Below are positions 24,508 through 35,197 of a DNA stretch of 64,000 nucleotides, piece by piece. Source of the DNA: Tilletiopsis washingtonensis (lineage: Eukaryota > Basidiomycota > Exobasidiomycetes > Entylomatales). The notes under the pieces were generated by a model, which searched no databases, was not told the DNA's origin, and saw nothing but the letters and a program-made list of their open reading frames with translations. A program made the position numbers and the translations under genes. Each line of letters begins with the position of its first letter. The first letter of the stretch is position 1. The stretch spans positions 97,125-161,124 of the forward strand of contig NW_020312025.1 of NCBI RefSeq assembly GCF_003144115.1, in the 5' to 3' direction.

Positions 24508-26438
24508 ATGTCTGACCCTTCCTCGCCCGACACGCCCACCGCGAGCTCGCGCTCGTCCAAGCTGCCCGCCAGTCTGGCGCCGCTGCTGGCGCCGCTCTCG
24601 ACCGCCGCTGCAGTCGCGAGCCGCGGCAGTGGCAGCAGCGCAGACGAGGAGCGGAGAGCACAGCCGCCGCCGCCTCTGCCGCCGCGCGAGGGTCAGGCTT
24701 CGCATGCGCAGGGACTGGCGCAGCAGGACGTGATGATGCAGGTGCTCGCGGGCATGCAGGACCTGCAGCGCGAGGTGAGTCGAGTTTGCGGTGGAGCAAG
24801 ACGGGCTTTAGGAGGAGGAAGCGTGCGTGCTGCGAGCTGCCGTGCGGGCAGTGCATGTCCGGTCCCGTGCAGCCGCAGAGCGAGAGTTCAAGCGGCTGCA
24901 CATACCAGCTCTCGGTGCCAAACGCAAGCCGCCTTGCCTTCGCCTCCCGCCGCTCTGGCACACATCTAACACGCTCCGGCCAGATCGCACGCCTGCACGC
25001 GCGCATGGACGACGTCGAGCACCGCGGCGCCTCGCCTTCTCCCATGATGCGGCCTCACGCGCTCGGGCGTATGCGGTCCTTCCGCAACGACATCTCGCGT
25101 TCCTCGTCTCCGGAGAAGGGGACCGTCTCTCTCCCACCTGCGCATCTCGACTACCTGCAGACCAGCACCGCACTGGCGCAGCCCGCACCATTGCTCGCTA
25201 CCGAGCCCTCGCTGGGGCTCTGGTGCGTCGTGCCCGCTGGAGGAGCAGGTACGCGTCTGTGGCCGCTCTCGCGCGAGAGCTACCCGAAGTTCCTGCTCGA
25301 TCTGATGGGCAGTGGACGTACGCTGCTGCAGAGCACATGGGATCGCCTGCTGCCCTTGGCCGGCGCACGACGCATGATCATCGTCACGGGCGCCGCACAC
25401 GTCGGCGGCGTGATGGATCAGCTGCCCGAGCTCTCGGACTCCAACGTGCTGGCCGAGCCGAGTCCGAAGGAGTCGATGGCCGCCATCGGCCTGGCCGCTG
25501 CCGTGCTCGCGCGCCGTGATCCTGAGGCGGTGCTGGGCAGCTTCGCCGCCGATCACAGCATCTCGGGTCGCGAGGCGTTCGAGAGTGCCGTGAGCGAGGC
25601 AGTGGCCGTAGCCAAGGCCGGCTATCTCGTCACGATTGGCATTGCTCCTTCCTACCCGTCCACCGGCTTCGGCTACATCAAGCTCGGCGATCGCCTTGCC
25701 GTGGCCGACGCGCCGAATGCACGCCGCGTGACGGAGTTCAAGGAGAAGCCCGACGCGCGGACTGCGAGTGCATACCTCTCGACGGGCGACTATCGATGGA
25801 ACGGCGGCATGTTCGTCGTCCGTGCACAGACGCTACTCGAGCTCCTGCACGCCTCCATGCCGGACCTGCACGATGGCCTCCTGCGCATCGCTGAGGCTTG
25901 GGAGACGCCACGCCGCGACTCGGTCATGGCAGAGGTCTGGCCGACGCTGACCAAGATCGCCATCGATCACGCCATCGCGGAGCCAGCGGCCAAGGCGGGA
26001 CGCGTGGCAGTCGTGCCCGCGACGTTCGGATGGGACGACGTGGGAGACTTTAGCTCCTTGGCAGACATGCTGCCGGCGGAGAAGGGAGAGGCCAGAGTGC
26101 TCGGTGATCATCGGTTGGTCCTGACGGAGAGCCAGGCTGGAGGCCTTATCATACCCGCTTCGGGACGGACAGTGAGTCTGCGCAATGGCGCTATGCGCAT
26201 GCATGGAGAACTGACATGCAGCTTCTTGCAGATTGCTTGCCTCGGAGTCGACGACGTCGTCGTCGTCGACACGCCCGATGCGCTCCTCATCACGACGCGT
26301 GCGCGCAGCCAGGACGTCAAGAAGATCGTGGCGCGGACGAAGAAGAGTGAGTTGCTCGGCCCTCGAGATGCCCACCTCCACCTCTGTCACCTGTCTCATC
26401 GCTCATTCAATCATTCAGGCTTCCCGCTGCTCTGCTGA
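24508..26438 (+). CDS. Mannose-1-phosphate guanylyltransferase, bacterial (ManC/RfbM-like) type
   Basis: Would transfer GMP from GTP to mannose-1-phosphate to make GDP-mannose. Exons 24508-24774, 24984-26171, 26232-26346 and 26419-26438 give about 529 aa. The first ~165 residues are a low-complexity extension with a short coiled-coil stretch (MQDLQREIARLHARMDDVEHR) and no match to the enzyme. The catalytic part starts at WCVVPAGGAGTRLWPLSRE and continues with YPKFLLDL, TGAAHVGGV, GSFAADHSI, GFGYIKLGD, FKEKPD, RWNGGMFV and FGWDDVGDFSSL. This set is the nucleotidyltransferase fold of the bacterial long-type enzyme, closest in style to actinobacterial ManC. The usual fungal enzyme (Psa1/Mpg1) instead starts LVGGYGTRLRPLT. 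Fungal introns show it is a resident gene, so transfer from bacteria is suspected. The C-terminal isomerase domain of bifunctional enzymes is absent. Confidence 0.8.
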
Positions 26439-26540
26439 TCTCGCCGTCGATGGCCTTTGAGGACCTCCAGATCTCCCCACTCCGCCCGCTGAACCCGCCC
26501 TTCCACCTCGTCACTCGTCACGCAACGCGTCACACCTATT

Positions 26541-26554
26541 CCCCCCCCCCCCCC
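26541..26554. repeat. Poly-C tract, 14 bases
   Basis: Fourteen consecutive C residues lie about 100 bases after the guanylyltransferase stop codon, in the short spacer between two convergent genes. It is a simple mononucleotide run with no other structure. Confidence 0.9.
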
Positions 26555-26718
26555 TGCGAGTCTACTCTACTGATGTTAGACATTCACTCGTCGACGATGG
26601 GACAAACGATCGATTAATCAGGCTTCGCAGCGACACACGACTGCTGCAGCAGGACTGGTGATCAGCTCACGTGCTTCACAGGCGAGGCACACGCACAGAG
26701 TAGGCCGATTCGACTGCT

Positions 26719-27088
26719 TCAGCAAGCGGCGAGACAGACGGTTAGAGCTTGGGCGCATGCGGCAGCTGCGCAAGGCATGTTGAGTCCGGCGTGGCGCCAG
26801 GTAGCACCTGCAGCGCGAAGTGTCAGCGGAGCAAGGCTTTCTTGGACGAGCTGTGGCAGAGCGGCAGGGCGGCAGGGCGGCGAGCGACAGTACCGGAAGA
26901 AAGACTGCTAGCCAGCAGACAAGCGACGTGTGCAGCACGGCATCTGCCTCGTCCTCGTCAGCGACCGCGCGCTCGGTGAGAGGCGACCTCACTCACGCGC
27001 TCTGACACGCCGAGGCGGCGCCCACGCTCTCGTGGCTACCGACGACGAGCGCAGGGAGGAAGAGCAAGGGCAGTACGAGGAGACGCAT
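26719..27088 (-). CDS. Small secreted cysteine-rich protein (three exons)
   Basis: Exons 26997-27088, 26894-26943 and 26719-26807 splice in frame to 76 aa. The introns are 53 and 86 bases with good signals: a GTGAGT donor with GCTGAC...GGCAG, and a GTACTG donor with GCTGAC...CTGCAG. The start encodes a clear signal peptide (MRLLVLPLLFLPALVVG). The rest has seven cysteines in two matching clusters, C-x4-C-x6-C and C-x4-C-x6-C-x3-C, separated by a Gly/Ser-containing linker. This resembles the many small secreted cysteine-rich proteins of fungi, some of which act as effectors or antimicrobial peptides. No specific function is assigned. The hydrophobic start, two consistent introns and the duplicated Cys spacing together make chance unlikely. 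Convergent with the guanylyltransferase gene, and same strand as the repetitive secreted protein upstream. Confidence 0.6.
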
Positions 27089-27782
27089 GGCGGCTTACGT
27101 GAGAGCTGCGCAGAAGAGAGTGGAGGAGTCGCAGCTGTTGAAGAAGACGTGGAACGGCGCCGGAGGCGTGGACGATGTCTGCGCATCCGAACGGCTAGCG
27201 GTGGCAATCTCTGCGAAGGTCAGACGACCGCAGGCAACTCGGTGACGGTGTCTGCGCATATGAGTTGTGGGCTGCTGCTCCGCTCCACGCTGTCGAGAGC
27301 ATGCCGAAGGGAAGCTGACTCCGCTGGCGAGAGCGAGAGAAGGGCGCGCCTGCGCCGCACGAGCCAGCGGCGGCTGGGACTCAACGATGCCGCTGCTGGG
27401 CGGGCCGAGCTGTCCCATCCTCATCACAGACACACGAGGCGATATCGATCTGAAGGCTCTCTTATTGAAGGGCTCAGACTGTATGTAAAGGAGAGACAAG
27501 ACACGACGAGGAGGAGGAGACGACCGAGAAGGGGCGGCGACGCGGCTCAGAGTGTAGTGGTCCTCTGGCGGCGCGCGGCAGACACGTTAGGGAATGTGGG
27601 GGGCCAAGACTGAGAAGCGGGACGGACTCGGGGGATGTAGGGAGGTGCTGGGGTTGAATGTAGTCCGAGAAGAGGTCGTTAGAGAGGGCGTGATGACGGG
27701 AGAGGAAGGCGCGCGGCGCGCAGAGCGCTGGCTCGCGGCGCCAAACCCAGGCATCAAGGCCAGAGGAGAGAGCGCCAGCGCT
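27089..27782. other. Intergenic between two secreted-protein genes
   Basis: No further gene was seen. The segment is the 3' flank of the repetitive secreted protein and the presumed promoter of the small cysteine-rich gene, both on the minus strand. Confidence 0.4.
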
Positions 27783-29306
27783 TTAGCGGAGCAGGCCGGG
27801 GATGACGTTGCCGCCGAGGAGGCCGCCCTTGCCGTTGTCCTTGTTGTTGCTCAGGATGTCGAGGCCGAGGTCGAGGCCGCTGGCGTCGACGAGGCTCGAC
27901 TTGCTCTCGCTCTTCTGGTAGCAGCAGCGCTGGCCGGCGCCGCAGCTGGCGTCCTTGGCCTTGACCTTGCGCGAGTCGGTCACCTTGCCGTTGTCCGAGA
28001 GGATGCTGAGGTCAATGGTGATGTCGGAGAGGTCGATGAGCGTGCTCTTGCTGTACGAGCTCCAGCCGCTCGGGCACGAGGCGGCCTTGTTGGCGCGCTG
28101 CCAGCAGCACTGCTTGCCGCTGGCGCAGCGCGCATCCTTGGCCTGCACGGTGCGCTGCTCGGTGGCCTTGTTGCCGGAAAGCACGCTCAGGACGACGTCG
28201 AGGCCGGAGAGGTCAACGAGGCTGCTCTCCGAGTAGCTCGACCAGCCAGTAGGGCACGACTCGGAGCGCTTCCAGCAGCAGTTCTGGCCCGCCTCGCAGT
28301 TGGCGTCCTTGGCCTTGAGGGTGCGCTCGTTGGTCGGGTTGTTGCCAGAGAGGATGGAGAGCACGATGTTGGCGTCGGAGAGGTCCACGAGCGTCGACTT
28401 GGAGTACGACGACCAGCCCGAGGGGCACGTGTTGGGGCCGCGCTTCCAGCAGCACTTCTTGCCGTCCTGGCACGTGGCGTCCTGAGCCTTGACCGTCTTC
28501 TCCTCGGTAGCCTGGTTGCCGCTCAGGATCGAGAGCACAATGTCGGCGCCGGAGAGGTCAACGAGCGACGACTTGCTGTACGAGCTCCAGCCGGTGGGGC
28601 AGGAGTGGTGCGACGGGTTCGGGTTGGGCTGGTAGACGTGCGGCGGCTTGGGCTTGGGCGTCCAGTCGTTGCCGTGGTCGTGGTCCTTGCTGGGCTGCTG
28701 CGGCGTGGGCTTGTAGACGTGCGGGGGGTTGTAGTTGCCGCCGTTGCCGCCGTTGCCGCCGTTGCCGCCGCAGGTCGTGCGCTTGACGCACATGCAGCGC
28801 TCGTCCTTGGTGTTGCGCGCCCAGAAGGGGCTGTTGTCGTTGCCGCGGCGCTCGAGGATCTCCTCGTCGGAGCGCTTGCTGACAAAGTAATTGTTCTGGC
28901 TCAGAATGTCGACGAGCAGGTCGAGGTCCGAGGCGTCGACGAGAGTGCTCTTGCTGCTCGACACCTGCGTCACGTCGGGCGCCTGCTGGCGGTAGTGCGG
29001 CTCGCGCTTGTCGAGCACGTCGACGACGGCCGTGAGGTCGCTGAGGTCGATGAGCGACGACTTGCTGCTCGAGATCTGCGTCACGTCGGGGCGACGGTCG
29101 TAGTCGTTGTGGCGCCACGTGGGCTCGGGCTCGCGCTTGAGGATGTCGACCACAGCGGTGAGGTCGCTGGCATCGACGAGCGAGCTCTCCGAGTGCGAGA
29201 TCTGCGTCAGCTGCGGACGCTCGTTGTTCCAGCGGCGCGGCGACGGCGCGGCGGCGGCCGACGAGATGGCGAGCGCCAGCAGGGAGAAGGCGGCGAACTT
29301 GGTCAT
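27783..29306 (-). CDS. Repetitive secreted protein with dibasic cleavage sites (repellent-like precursor)
   Basis: Intronless, 507 aa. It has a typical signal peptide (MTKFAAFSLLALAISSAAAA). The N-terminal part has three related units built on DVTQISSSKSSLVDLSDL and VVDIL, separated by dibasic KR or RR sites. A Gly/Asn/Pro-rich linker with a GGN run follows. The C-terminal part has four longer units of about 57 residues (CP[TS]GWSSYSKSSLVDLS, IVLSILSGN, then a Cys and a CCW pair) and a partial fifth. Units often end in CCWKR. Alternating polar and hydrophobic residues in SSLVDLS/VLSILS suggest amphipathic beta strands. Known analogues are the Kex2-processed, surface-active repellent peptides of Ustilago (Rep1) and related repeat proteins; similarity is in design, not recognised sequence. 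Processing and surface activity are inferred. The first in-frame Met before the signal peptide (29306) was chosen over an upstream one at 29462. Confidence 0.8.
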   Translation of the reverse strand: MTKFAAFSLLALAISSAAAAPSPRRWNNERPQLTQISHSESSLVDASDLTAVVDILKREPEPTWRHNDYDRRPDVTQISSSKSSLIDLSDLTAVVDVLDKREPHYRQQAPDVTQVSSSKSTLVDASDLDLLVDILSQNNYFVSKRSDEEILERRGNDNSPFWARNTKDERCMCVKRTTCGGNGGNGGNGGNYNPPHVYKPTPQQPSKDHDHGNDWTPKPKPPHVYQPNPNPSHHSCPTGWSSYSKSSLVDLSGADIVLSILSGNQATEEKTVKAQDATCQDGKKCCWKRGPNTCPSGWSSYSKSTLVDLSDANIVLSILSGNNPTNERTLKAKDANCEAGQNCCWKRSESCPTGWSSYSESSLVDLSGLDVVLSVLSGNKATEQRTVQAKDARCASGKQCCWQRANKAASCPSGWSSYSKSTLIDLSDITIDLSILSDNGKVTDSRKVKAKDASCGAGQRCCYQKSESKSSLVDASGLDLGLDILSNNKDNGKGGLLGGNVIPGLLR

Positions 29307-32300
29307 CGTGAGGAGGTGTGTGGTGGTGGAGGTGCTTCGGGTGAGGTGTCTTGGTGTGGGTGTCTGTTGGTCGATGTCGATGTCTTGTTGACTGGGTGGT
29401 GCGGCGTCGAGGTCGGGTGAGGACGAGGAGGCTGGGTACCGAGAGAGAGTGTGAGGAGACAAGAGAATGTGTTGGTAGGGATACAGTTAAGGAGCCGAGA
29501 GCGAGAGACCGGAGACCTGGAGAGGGAGAGGCGAGAAGCTGGAGTGGATGAGGAAAAAAAGAGGGAGAGGCGGTGGCCGGGGCTGCCTTATGTATCTGTC
29601 GGAGCGGGCGCAGGAGTGGCCCATGCCGGGCGTGGCACTGTGACAGCGCTGCTGCTTGGGCCCAGGGGTCGCTCGTGGCATGGCATGGTGCGTGTTGCTC
29701 GCTGCGATGGCGGCCTGCGCGCCTGCGCCGAGCCGTTGAGCGAGCCGGAGGGCGTCTGGGCGGCGGCTGCGGGCTGCGCTCAACGGCTCGGGCGTGCGAG
29801 GGCGAGGAGCGCAAACGAAGGCAAGGCACGGCACGGCAAGGCATGACAGGCACTGGCGTGTGTGTCGAGAGTGAGGGCGGTGCAGAGCCGAGGTGCGAGC
29901 TGCAGGGCAAGCGTTGGACTGTCTCGCGCGCCGGTGCGAGGAGAGCGCAGGTCTGGGAGGGGGCGAGCGCGCGACCTTAGGCTGTGCATGGCGCTGCAAC
30001 ACGCCGGCGCCGCTTGTTTGCACACGAGGTTGGCAGGCCGCGGCGTCGACGCTGTGTCGCAGTGCCCGTGCTGCACCGCAGCCGCCGCTTGCCCTGCGCC
30101 CAGCCATCGGGAAGCTCGCGCCCGCTGCGGCCGGGATGAAGGAGCAGAGGCGGCGGCTGGCGGCTGGCGGCTGGCGGATGCGAGGGAGCTCCCTGCGCCC
30201 TGCGCCCTGCGCCTGAGGCACGCGTCGCCGCCAGCACCAGCGCGAAGGAGGGCAAGCAAGGACGCCGCGCTAGCGTCTCTTCGCGCCCCCCTGAGGCACC
30301 GCACAGCAGCGCATCCCTCCGCCGTGCGCCGTCGGGCTCTTGCCTGCATGCTCTGCCTGCCAAGGGGCCCACCGCTGCTACCGCTGCTGGACGCTGCTGC
30401 GCCGCGGGTGCAGCGAGGAGGCCGAGAGAGCAGGGAGGATCGCCCGTGCAGCAGCATCCAGCTGCAGAGCGTCGCGCGCATCGAGGCGGCTGCTGCGGCC
30501 GCGGCGCAGCACAGCATGGCCGGATGCGCCTCGCCACCGCGCAAGCCGCCGCTCGCCGTGCACGCCGAGCCGCTGCTCCGCGCAGCCTGCGCCCTTTTGC
30601 CGCAGCAGCAGCAGGCAGGACGCAGCCCGGGCGCAGCGGTGGGCGTGCGTCTGCGTCAAGGGCAAGAGCAGGCGTGGGTTGCGAGTCTGAGGGCTCAGCG
30701 TCAGGCAGCACCGCAGCCATCGCCGTGAGCATCCGCATGCTGCGCTGCCCGCACCCGGTGCATGCTAGCGCCGTGTACCTGAGATGAGGCACGCCCAGCG
30801 GCTAGTCGCGCATGGCGATGCGGACGTGGTGGCGAGGGCGAGAGGGCGAGAGCAACGCGCGCGCGGCTGCGGTTGCATGCTGCCATCTCGGGCGGCGCGC
30901 CGCCGTCCCGAGGCGAGGAGACCCGAGGCCAAGCACCAAGGGTGACCAATGATCGCCTGCATTGCAGCTGCGTGCTTCCTTCAGCCCCCTCGTGCTGCGG
31001 CCTCCCTGATGCCTCATGGCTGCCGATGCCTACTCGACTGGCTGCCGCTGCTTCCCGCTTCCCGCGGCCCCTGCGCCTGCGCGGTGGGCGTAGCGGCCAA
31101 GCGCTGCCGCGCCTCCTGCGTCTCGCGGTCGCGCGGTGCCGCGCCCGGTAGCGTGGGCCCCTTGCGCGAGGCGCGCGACGCGTTGGCGCTGCGGCCGCGC
31201 CGCCTACGCCGCAGCGGCTGTGAGAGCCTGAGCCAGATGCAGCCTGCATCTGCGCCGAGCCGCCGACCCGAGCGCCGAGATCGTCGCTCACAGCCAGCAT
31301 CAGCACACAGCTGCAGCAGCAGAGACGCAGCGCCGGGCAGCTCTCTCTGTCTCAGCACACGCCTTCTTGCCCAACGCGGCAGGCGCCCTCCATCCTCCAA
31401 CCCAGGCTACGCGGCACGCAGCTGTCAGGGCTTGCCTAGCATCGCACGAGAGCTTCGGCAGCATGCGTCTTCAGCGCTGCGAGGCATGTGCAGTGCAGTC
31501 ACGCTTGCGCTCCATTGCGAAGAGCGTGGGCAAGTGCATGCGTCTAGCATGCGGCCAAAGCGTTCGCCAAGCGAATCGTCGGAGGCGCGCGCCCGCTCAA
31601 GCAGCGAGGAGCAGAGGCGGCCGACTTGCGATGAGCCGCTCGGGAGGCAGTTGCGAGCGGGCAACAGCGGATGCCGCAAGGGTTGCAACGTCGGCTCTCC
31701 AAGACGGCAGGGGGAGAGACGGGCAAACGTGCCGTGAGGGGAAGAGGGTCGGCACGATGCTGACTGCTGGAGCCGGCGGCATCGAGCAAGGACACCGCAC
31801 GGTCTCAAGCTCAGCTTCCTGCGTCCACGGCAACGGGGGGAGCAGAGGATGCGGCGTCTTTGCTTTGCCGCGGAGGTGGCAGAGCGCAGGCTTCTCATGC
31901 GAGCGGGAGAGCGGCAAGGTGGAAGGGGCAGCATGCAGGCGCGAGGGCACGCTGCCCCGCTGCGTCCTGCGTCCTGCAACCTGCAACTTAAAGCTTCGGG
32001 CCAGACACGCCTCCTCGCTTCAACGCCCGCCTCCCCCTTCTCCTACGACGTTGGCATGCTGCATGCGGCGTGTTGACCTGAGAAAGACTCTCGAAAACCG
32101 CGGAGTAGCCTGCTTGAGCCCTCCATCCTCCTTCGCAGCTGAGCGCCGTGGGCCGCAGCCGAGGTCGGCGTCGTTCGTCTGATCCCGCTGCTCTCGATGC
32201 GTGTGCGCCGGGAGCATGTCTCAGCTTGCACGGTCCATTGCAGGCACGCACGCCCAACCGCTTGCACAAAAAGATCCTTTCGACGGTGCCGCAAGGCTGA

Positions 32301-32536
32301 TGGAGTGACTGCGTCTGAGCCGTACACTTGTTGCATACATACGAAGGGGTACGCAGAGCGTGCGGCGGCTTGCTCCGGTCATTCAGTGTGCGGCCCTTCA
32401 GGAGCGCACATCTCGAAAGCAAGTCGTCTATCGCATGATCGACGAACATCTACCCATCGTCTGATCCCTTGACGCCGCACGAAGAGGAACACAAGAGACG
32501 CGGTCTTCTTCTGTGGCCAGGTGGGTATCTGATTAC
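29307..32536. other. Large intergenic region, 3.2 kb, no gene recognised
   Basis: The first 300 bases are purine-rich on the plus strand, consistent with a pyrimidine-rich leader of the repetitive secreted-protein gene. The rest is extremely GC-rich, with many overlapping open frames on both strands whose translations are Arg/Ala-rich and motif-free. No signal-peptide-plus-intron arrangement like that at 26.7-27.1 kb was found, nor tRNA-like sequence. It could be long regulatory DNA or hold a noncoding RNA. Confidence 0.45.
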
Positions 32537-33969
32537 TCATATAAGCCCAAACAGCCACTTCGCATTCTCCGTCGTCCTCCTCGCGACCTCCTCCACTGGC
32601 ACCGACTTCAAGTGCGCCACCACAACAGCAATCTGTCCCAATGCAGCCGGCTCATGTCTGCCCTTTACAGCGCGCTCGGCGCTCCACTTTTCCTTCTTGA
32701 CTTGCGCTGGGAAGAAGGGCGAGTGTGGGTGTGCGGCTTTGTATGCGGCAAGGATGGAGGCTGAAGTGTGCGAGGGACGCGGTTCACACCACGGCGCATC
32801 TGCCAAAGGGGGGGCTTCGTCAGCGTTGTTGAGTGAGTAAGCAGGGGAAGGAGAGCGGACGTACCCGTCTCGATGAGCAACCTCTCGAGTGGAATGGCGG
32901 CAACGACGTCCAGATTCTCCTGCGTCTTCAACGAACAGCCGTTGACGCCGATGTAGAGGCCCATGTCCAGCAGCTCCTTGGCCTCTACCATCGTGCCGGT
33001 GAAGGAGTGCACCACGCCCCATCTCGCGCCTCTCCCCTCCTCTCTGCCCTCGCTGGGTGCAGCGAGAGGAGAGCCCGCTTGTTGCAGTGTCTCCAAGTGG
33101 GGACGCAGCACTTCGACGAAGTCGGCATGCGCGGCGCGCGAGTGCAGAAAGAGAGGAAGCGGGTACTTGCTTTGAAGGGTTAGTTGGAGGGAGAAAGCGG
33201 AGCGCTGCAGAGCGGAAGGGGCGAAATGAAGACGATCATAGTCTTCGGTAGGCAGCGTGAGCACATGCGAGCGTGCGCCTCGACGTCCCTTTCTGCCCGC
33301 ATTTCGAGGCGAGAGGCGAGAGGTGTCATGCCTCCAACTCACCGAGTCCGCATTCACCAATCGCCCTGACCTTTCCCTCTCCCTTTTCAAGCACCTCTTC
33401 CAGCTCTCTCACCAACCCCTGTTTTCCCTGCGCATGCTCCTTGAACTCGCCGGCCCTTGTAGGGTGTACACCAACAGTAGCGTACAGATCGTCATGCTGC
33501 GCAGCCAACTCGAGCGCGGCACGCGATTCGGACAGGCTGCCGCCAGTGATGAGCTGAGCGACGACGTGCGAGGCGCGTGCGCGGGAGAGGATGGAGGAAA
33601 GATCGGCTAGATGAGAGTTGGAGTGAGCGGGAAGAAGAAAGAGGTGGGGAGAAAGAGGATGAGAGCGTTTGCACTCCGCACTCGCGACCCTACGACGCCG
33701 CCGCGCTGCTGACGACACGCGGGTGGCGCAACGTGCTCTGCACTCAGCCCTGAGGGTCTCTGAGCTTGCCCATCGATCTGTGCTGTCCCTCCGCGTACAT
33801 TCGGCCAGGAAGCCAGTAAATACGTACGAGGATGAGCGTGTTTCCCATTGTACACGCCCTGGTACATGGGGTCGAGCAGGTTGATGGCTACATCGATCAT
33901 GCCCGGCATGCCCCGCTGCTCGTCGGCAGTCGCACTGGCAGCGCTTGAAGAAGAAGAGGAAGCAGCCAT
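32537..33969 (-). CDS. TatD-family metal-dependent deoxyribonuclease
   Basis: TatD hydrolases are metal-dependent 3'-5' exonucleases linked to DNA repair and apoptotic DNA breakdown. Exons 33828-33969, 33343-33606, 32865-33242 and 32537-32799 join in frame to about 348 aa. Signature blocks appear in order: MIDVAINLLDPMYQGVYNGK, ITGGSLSESRAALELA, ATVGVHPTRAGEF, RAIGECGLDYDRLHF, PLFLHSRAAHADFVEVL, WGVVHSFTGTM, YIGVNGCSLKTQENL and RLLIETDAPWCE. These contain the conserved Asp, Glu and His metal ligands of the family, though the usual first HxH reads DVAIN here, as in other eukaryotic TATDN1-type members. Divergent from the gluconokinase gene. Confidence 0.92.
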
Positions 33970-35197
33970 GGTGCCCACGCGGCGGCGGACGAGGCGAGTC
34001 GAGGGAGCGAGGGACGCGACGCGCCGGGCGTGACTGCACGCCGTGCGCACAGGCAAGCGCCGAGGGAGAGGCAGAGACAGGATGACTAGCTGGGGGCGCA
34101 CGGTGGAGCGGGGGACAGCGAGGCGAATGTGTGGGGGCCGATGGGCCAGCGTCGTCGAGGGTGTGGGGGTGAGAGGCAGAGCGCGGCGGGCGCCGCAAGC
34201 GGCCGCCCCGAGGTGGAGGCGGGGGCGAGAGCGCGTCACGTGCGCCTGCCGACGCTTTGCCCGGGGCGTGGCTTCTCTTCGTGCGCCGTTCCTCAGCACC
34301 AGCAAGGCCTCGGGCTGAGTACCCACCAAGAGTGATGAAGAAGACGTATGGCTACATTTTGAGCGCAAACCGCCGCTCAATGCTATGCTGTGCGTCTCAC
34401 AAAAGGCAGAGAGCGACGCCGCCACCACGCGCCTTCGCGCCGCGGTGCAGCAGGCTCGCTCGTGTGCTGAACGGCGATGGCATCTCTTCCAAGCCGACTC
34501 GCAAGCCACCTGCTTTCTGAAACCGCTCCCTTCGCTCAGTACAGTCTGCTCTCCGCTTGCGTGTCGGCACGGCGAGAAGGAAGATGTGGGTGACACTCGA
34601 ATGGCCAGGGCAGCGAAGCGGCCGGCGCCTGCCCTGCCTCCGCCAAGGCAACGCGCGATGCGACATTTGCTGGTGCTGCCGTCTGCGCAGCCTGAGAGCA
34701 GAAGGCCTCGCAGCAGCCTGCGCCGGACCGACGTCCGAGCGCCGAGCGCACAGCACGGTGCGCCGCTTGGCGCCGCGCTCCGGCGTCGGTGCGGATGCGG
34801 GCCAGCGAGACGAGGCTGTCGGGGCGCCGGCTTGCCGCACTGCCAGCTCGGACCGAGCGTCCGGCGCGCCGGTCCGAGCTCCGGCGCTTGCTTGCCCGGC
34901 CCGTGCTCTCACGCCCTGCGCCTTGGCCGTCGCCGGCGAACTCGGCACCAGGCGCGCCGCGAGTGTGCCGCATCATGCACCGGCGAGGAGCCCATAAAGC
35001 GCCTCGTTCTTGCCCACCACCGGCTCCGCTCTCGCCGCTCTTTCCCCGCACACTCTCCGCTTCACCTTCGCCTTCTCGCTGCCAGCCACCGTCGCACCCT
35101 CGCTCTGCGCAGCAAGCGCACTCCTCAGCCACTCCCTCAAGCGTCCCACTGCGCACCTCCTTGCATCGCCGCCCGCCCGCCCAGCCGACGCTCCAGC
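33970..35197. other. Intergenic, divergent promoters of TatD nuclease and gluconokinase
   Basis: No gene was seen. A CCATAAAG element at about 34993 lies roughly 200 bases before the gluconokinase start and could serve as a TATA-like box. Open frames in this stretch are motif-free. Confidence 0.4.

Noticed and set aside
27594-29420. 608-codon plus-strand open frame across the repetitive secreted protein
   Set aside because: It mirrors the repeats of the real gene on the other strand and has no signal peptide or motif of its own.
30949-31150. Plus-strand frame with a signal-like start in the 3.2-kb gap
   Set aside because: It continues as a long Arg/Ser/Ala-rich frame with no Cys pattern, motif or credible introns.
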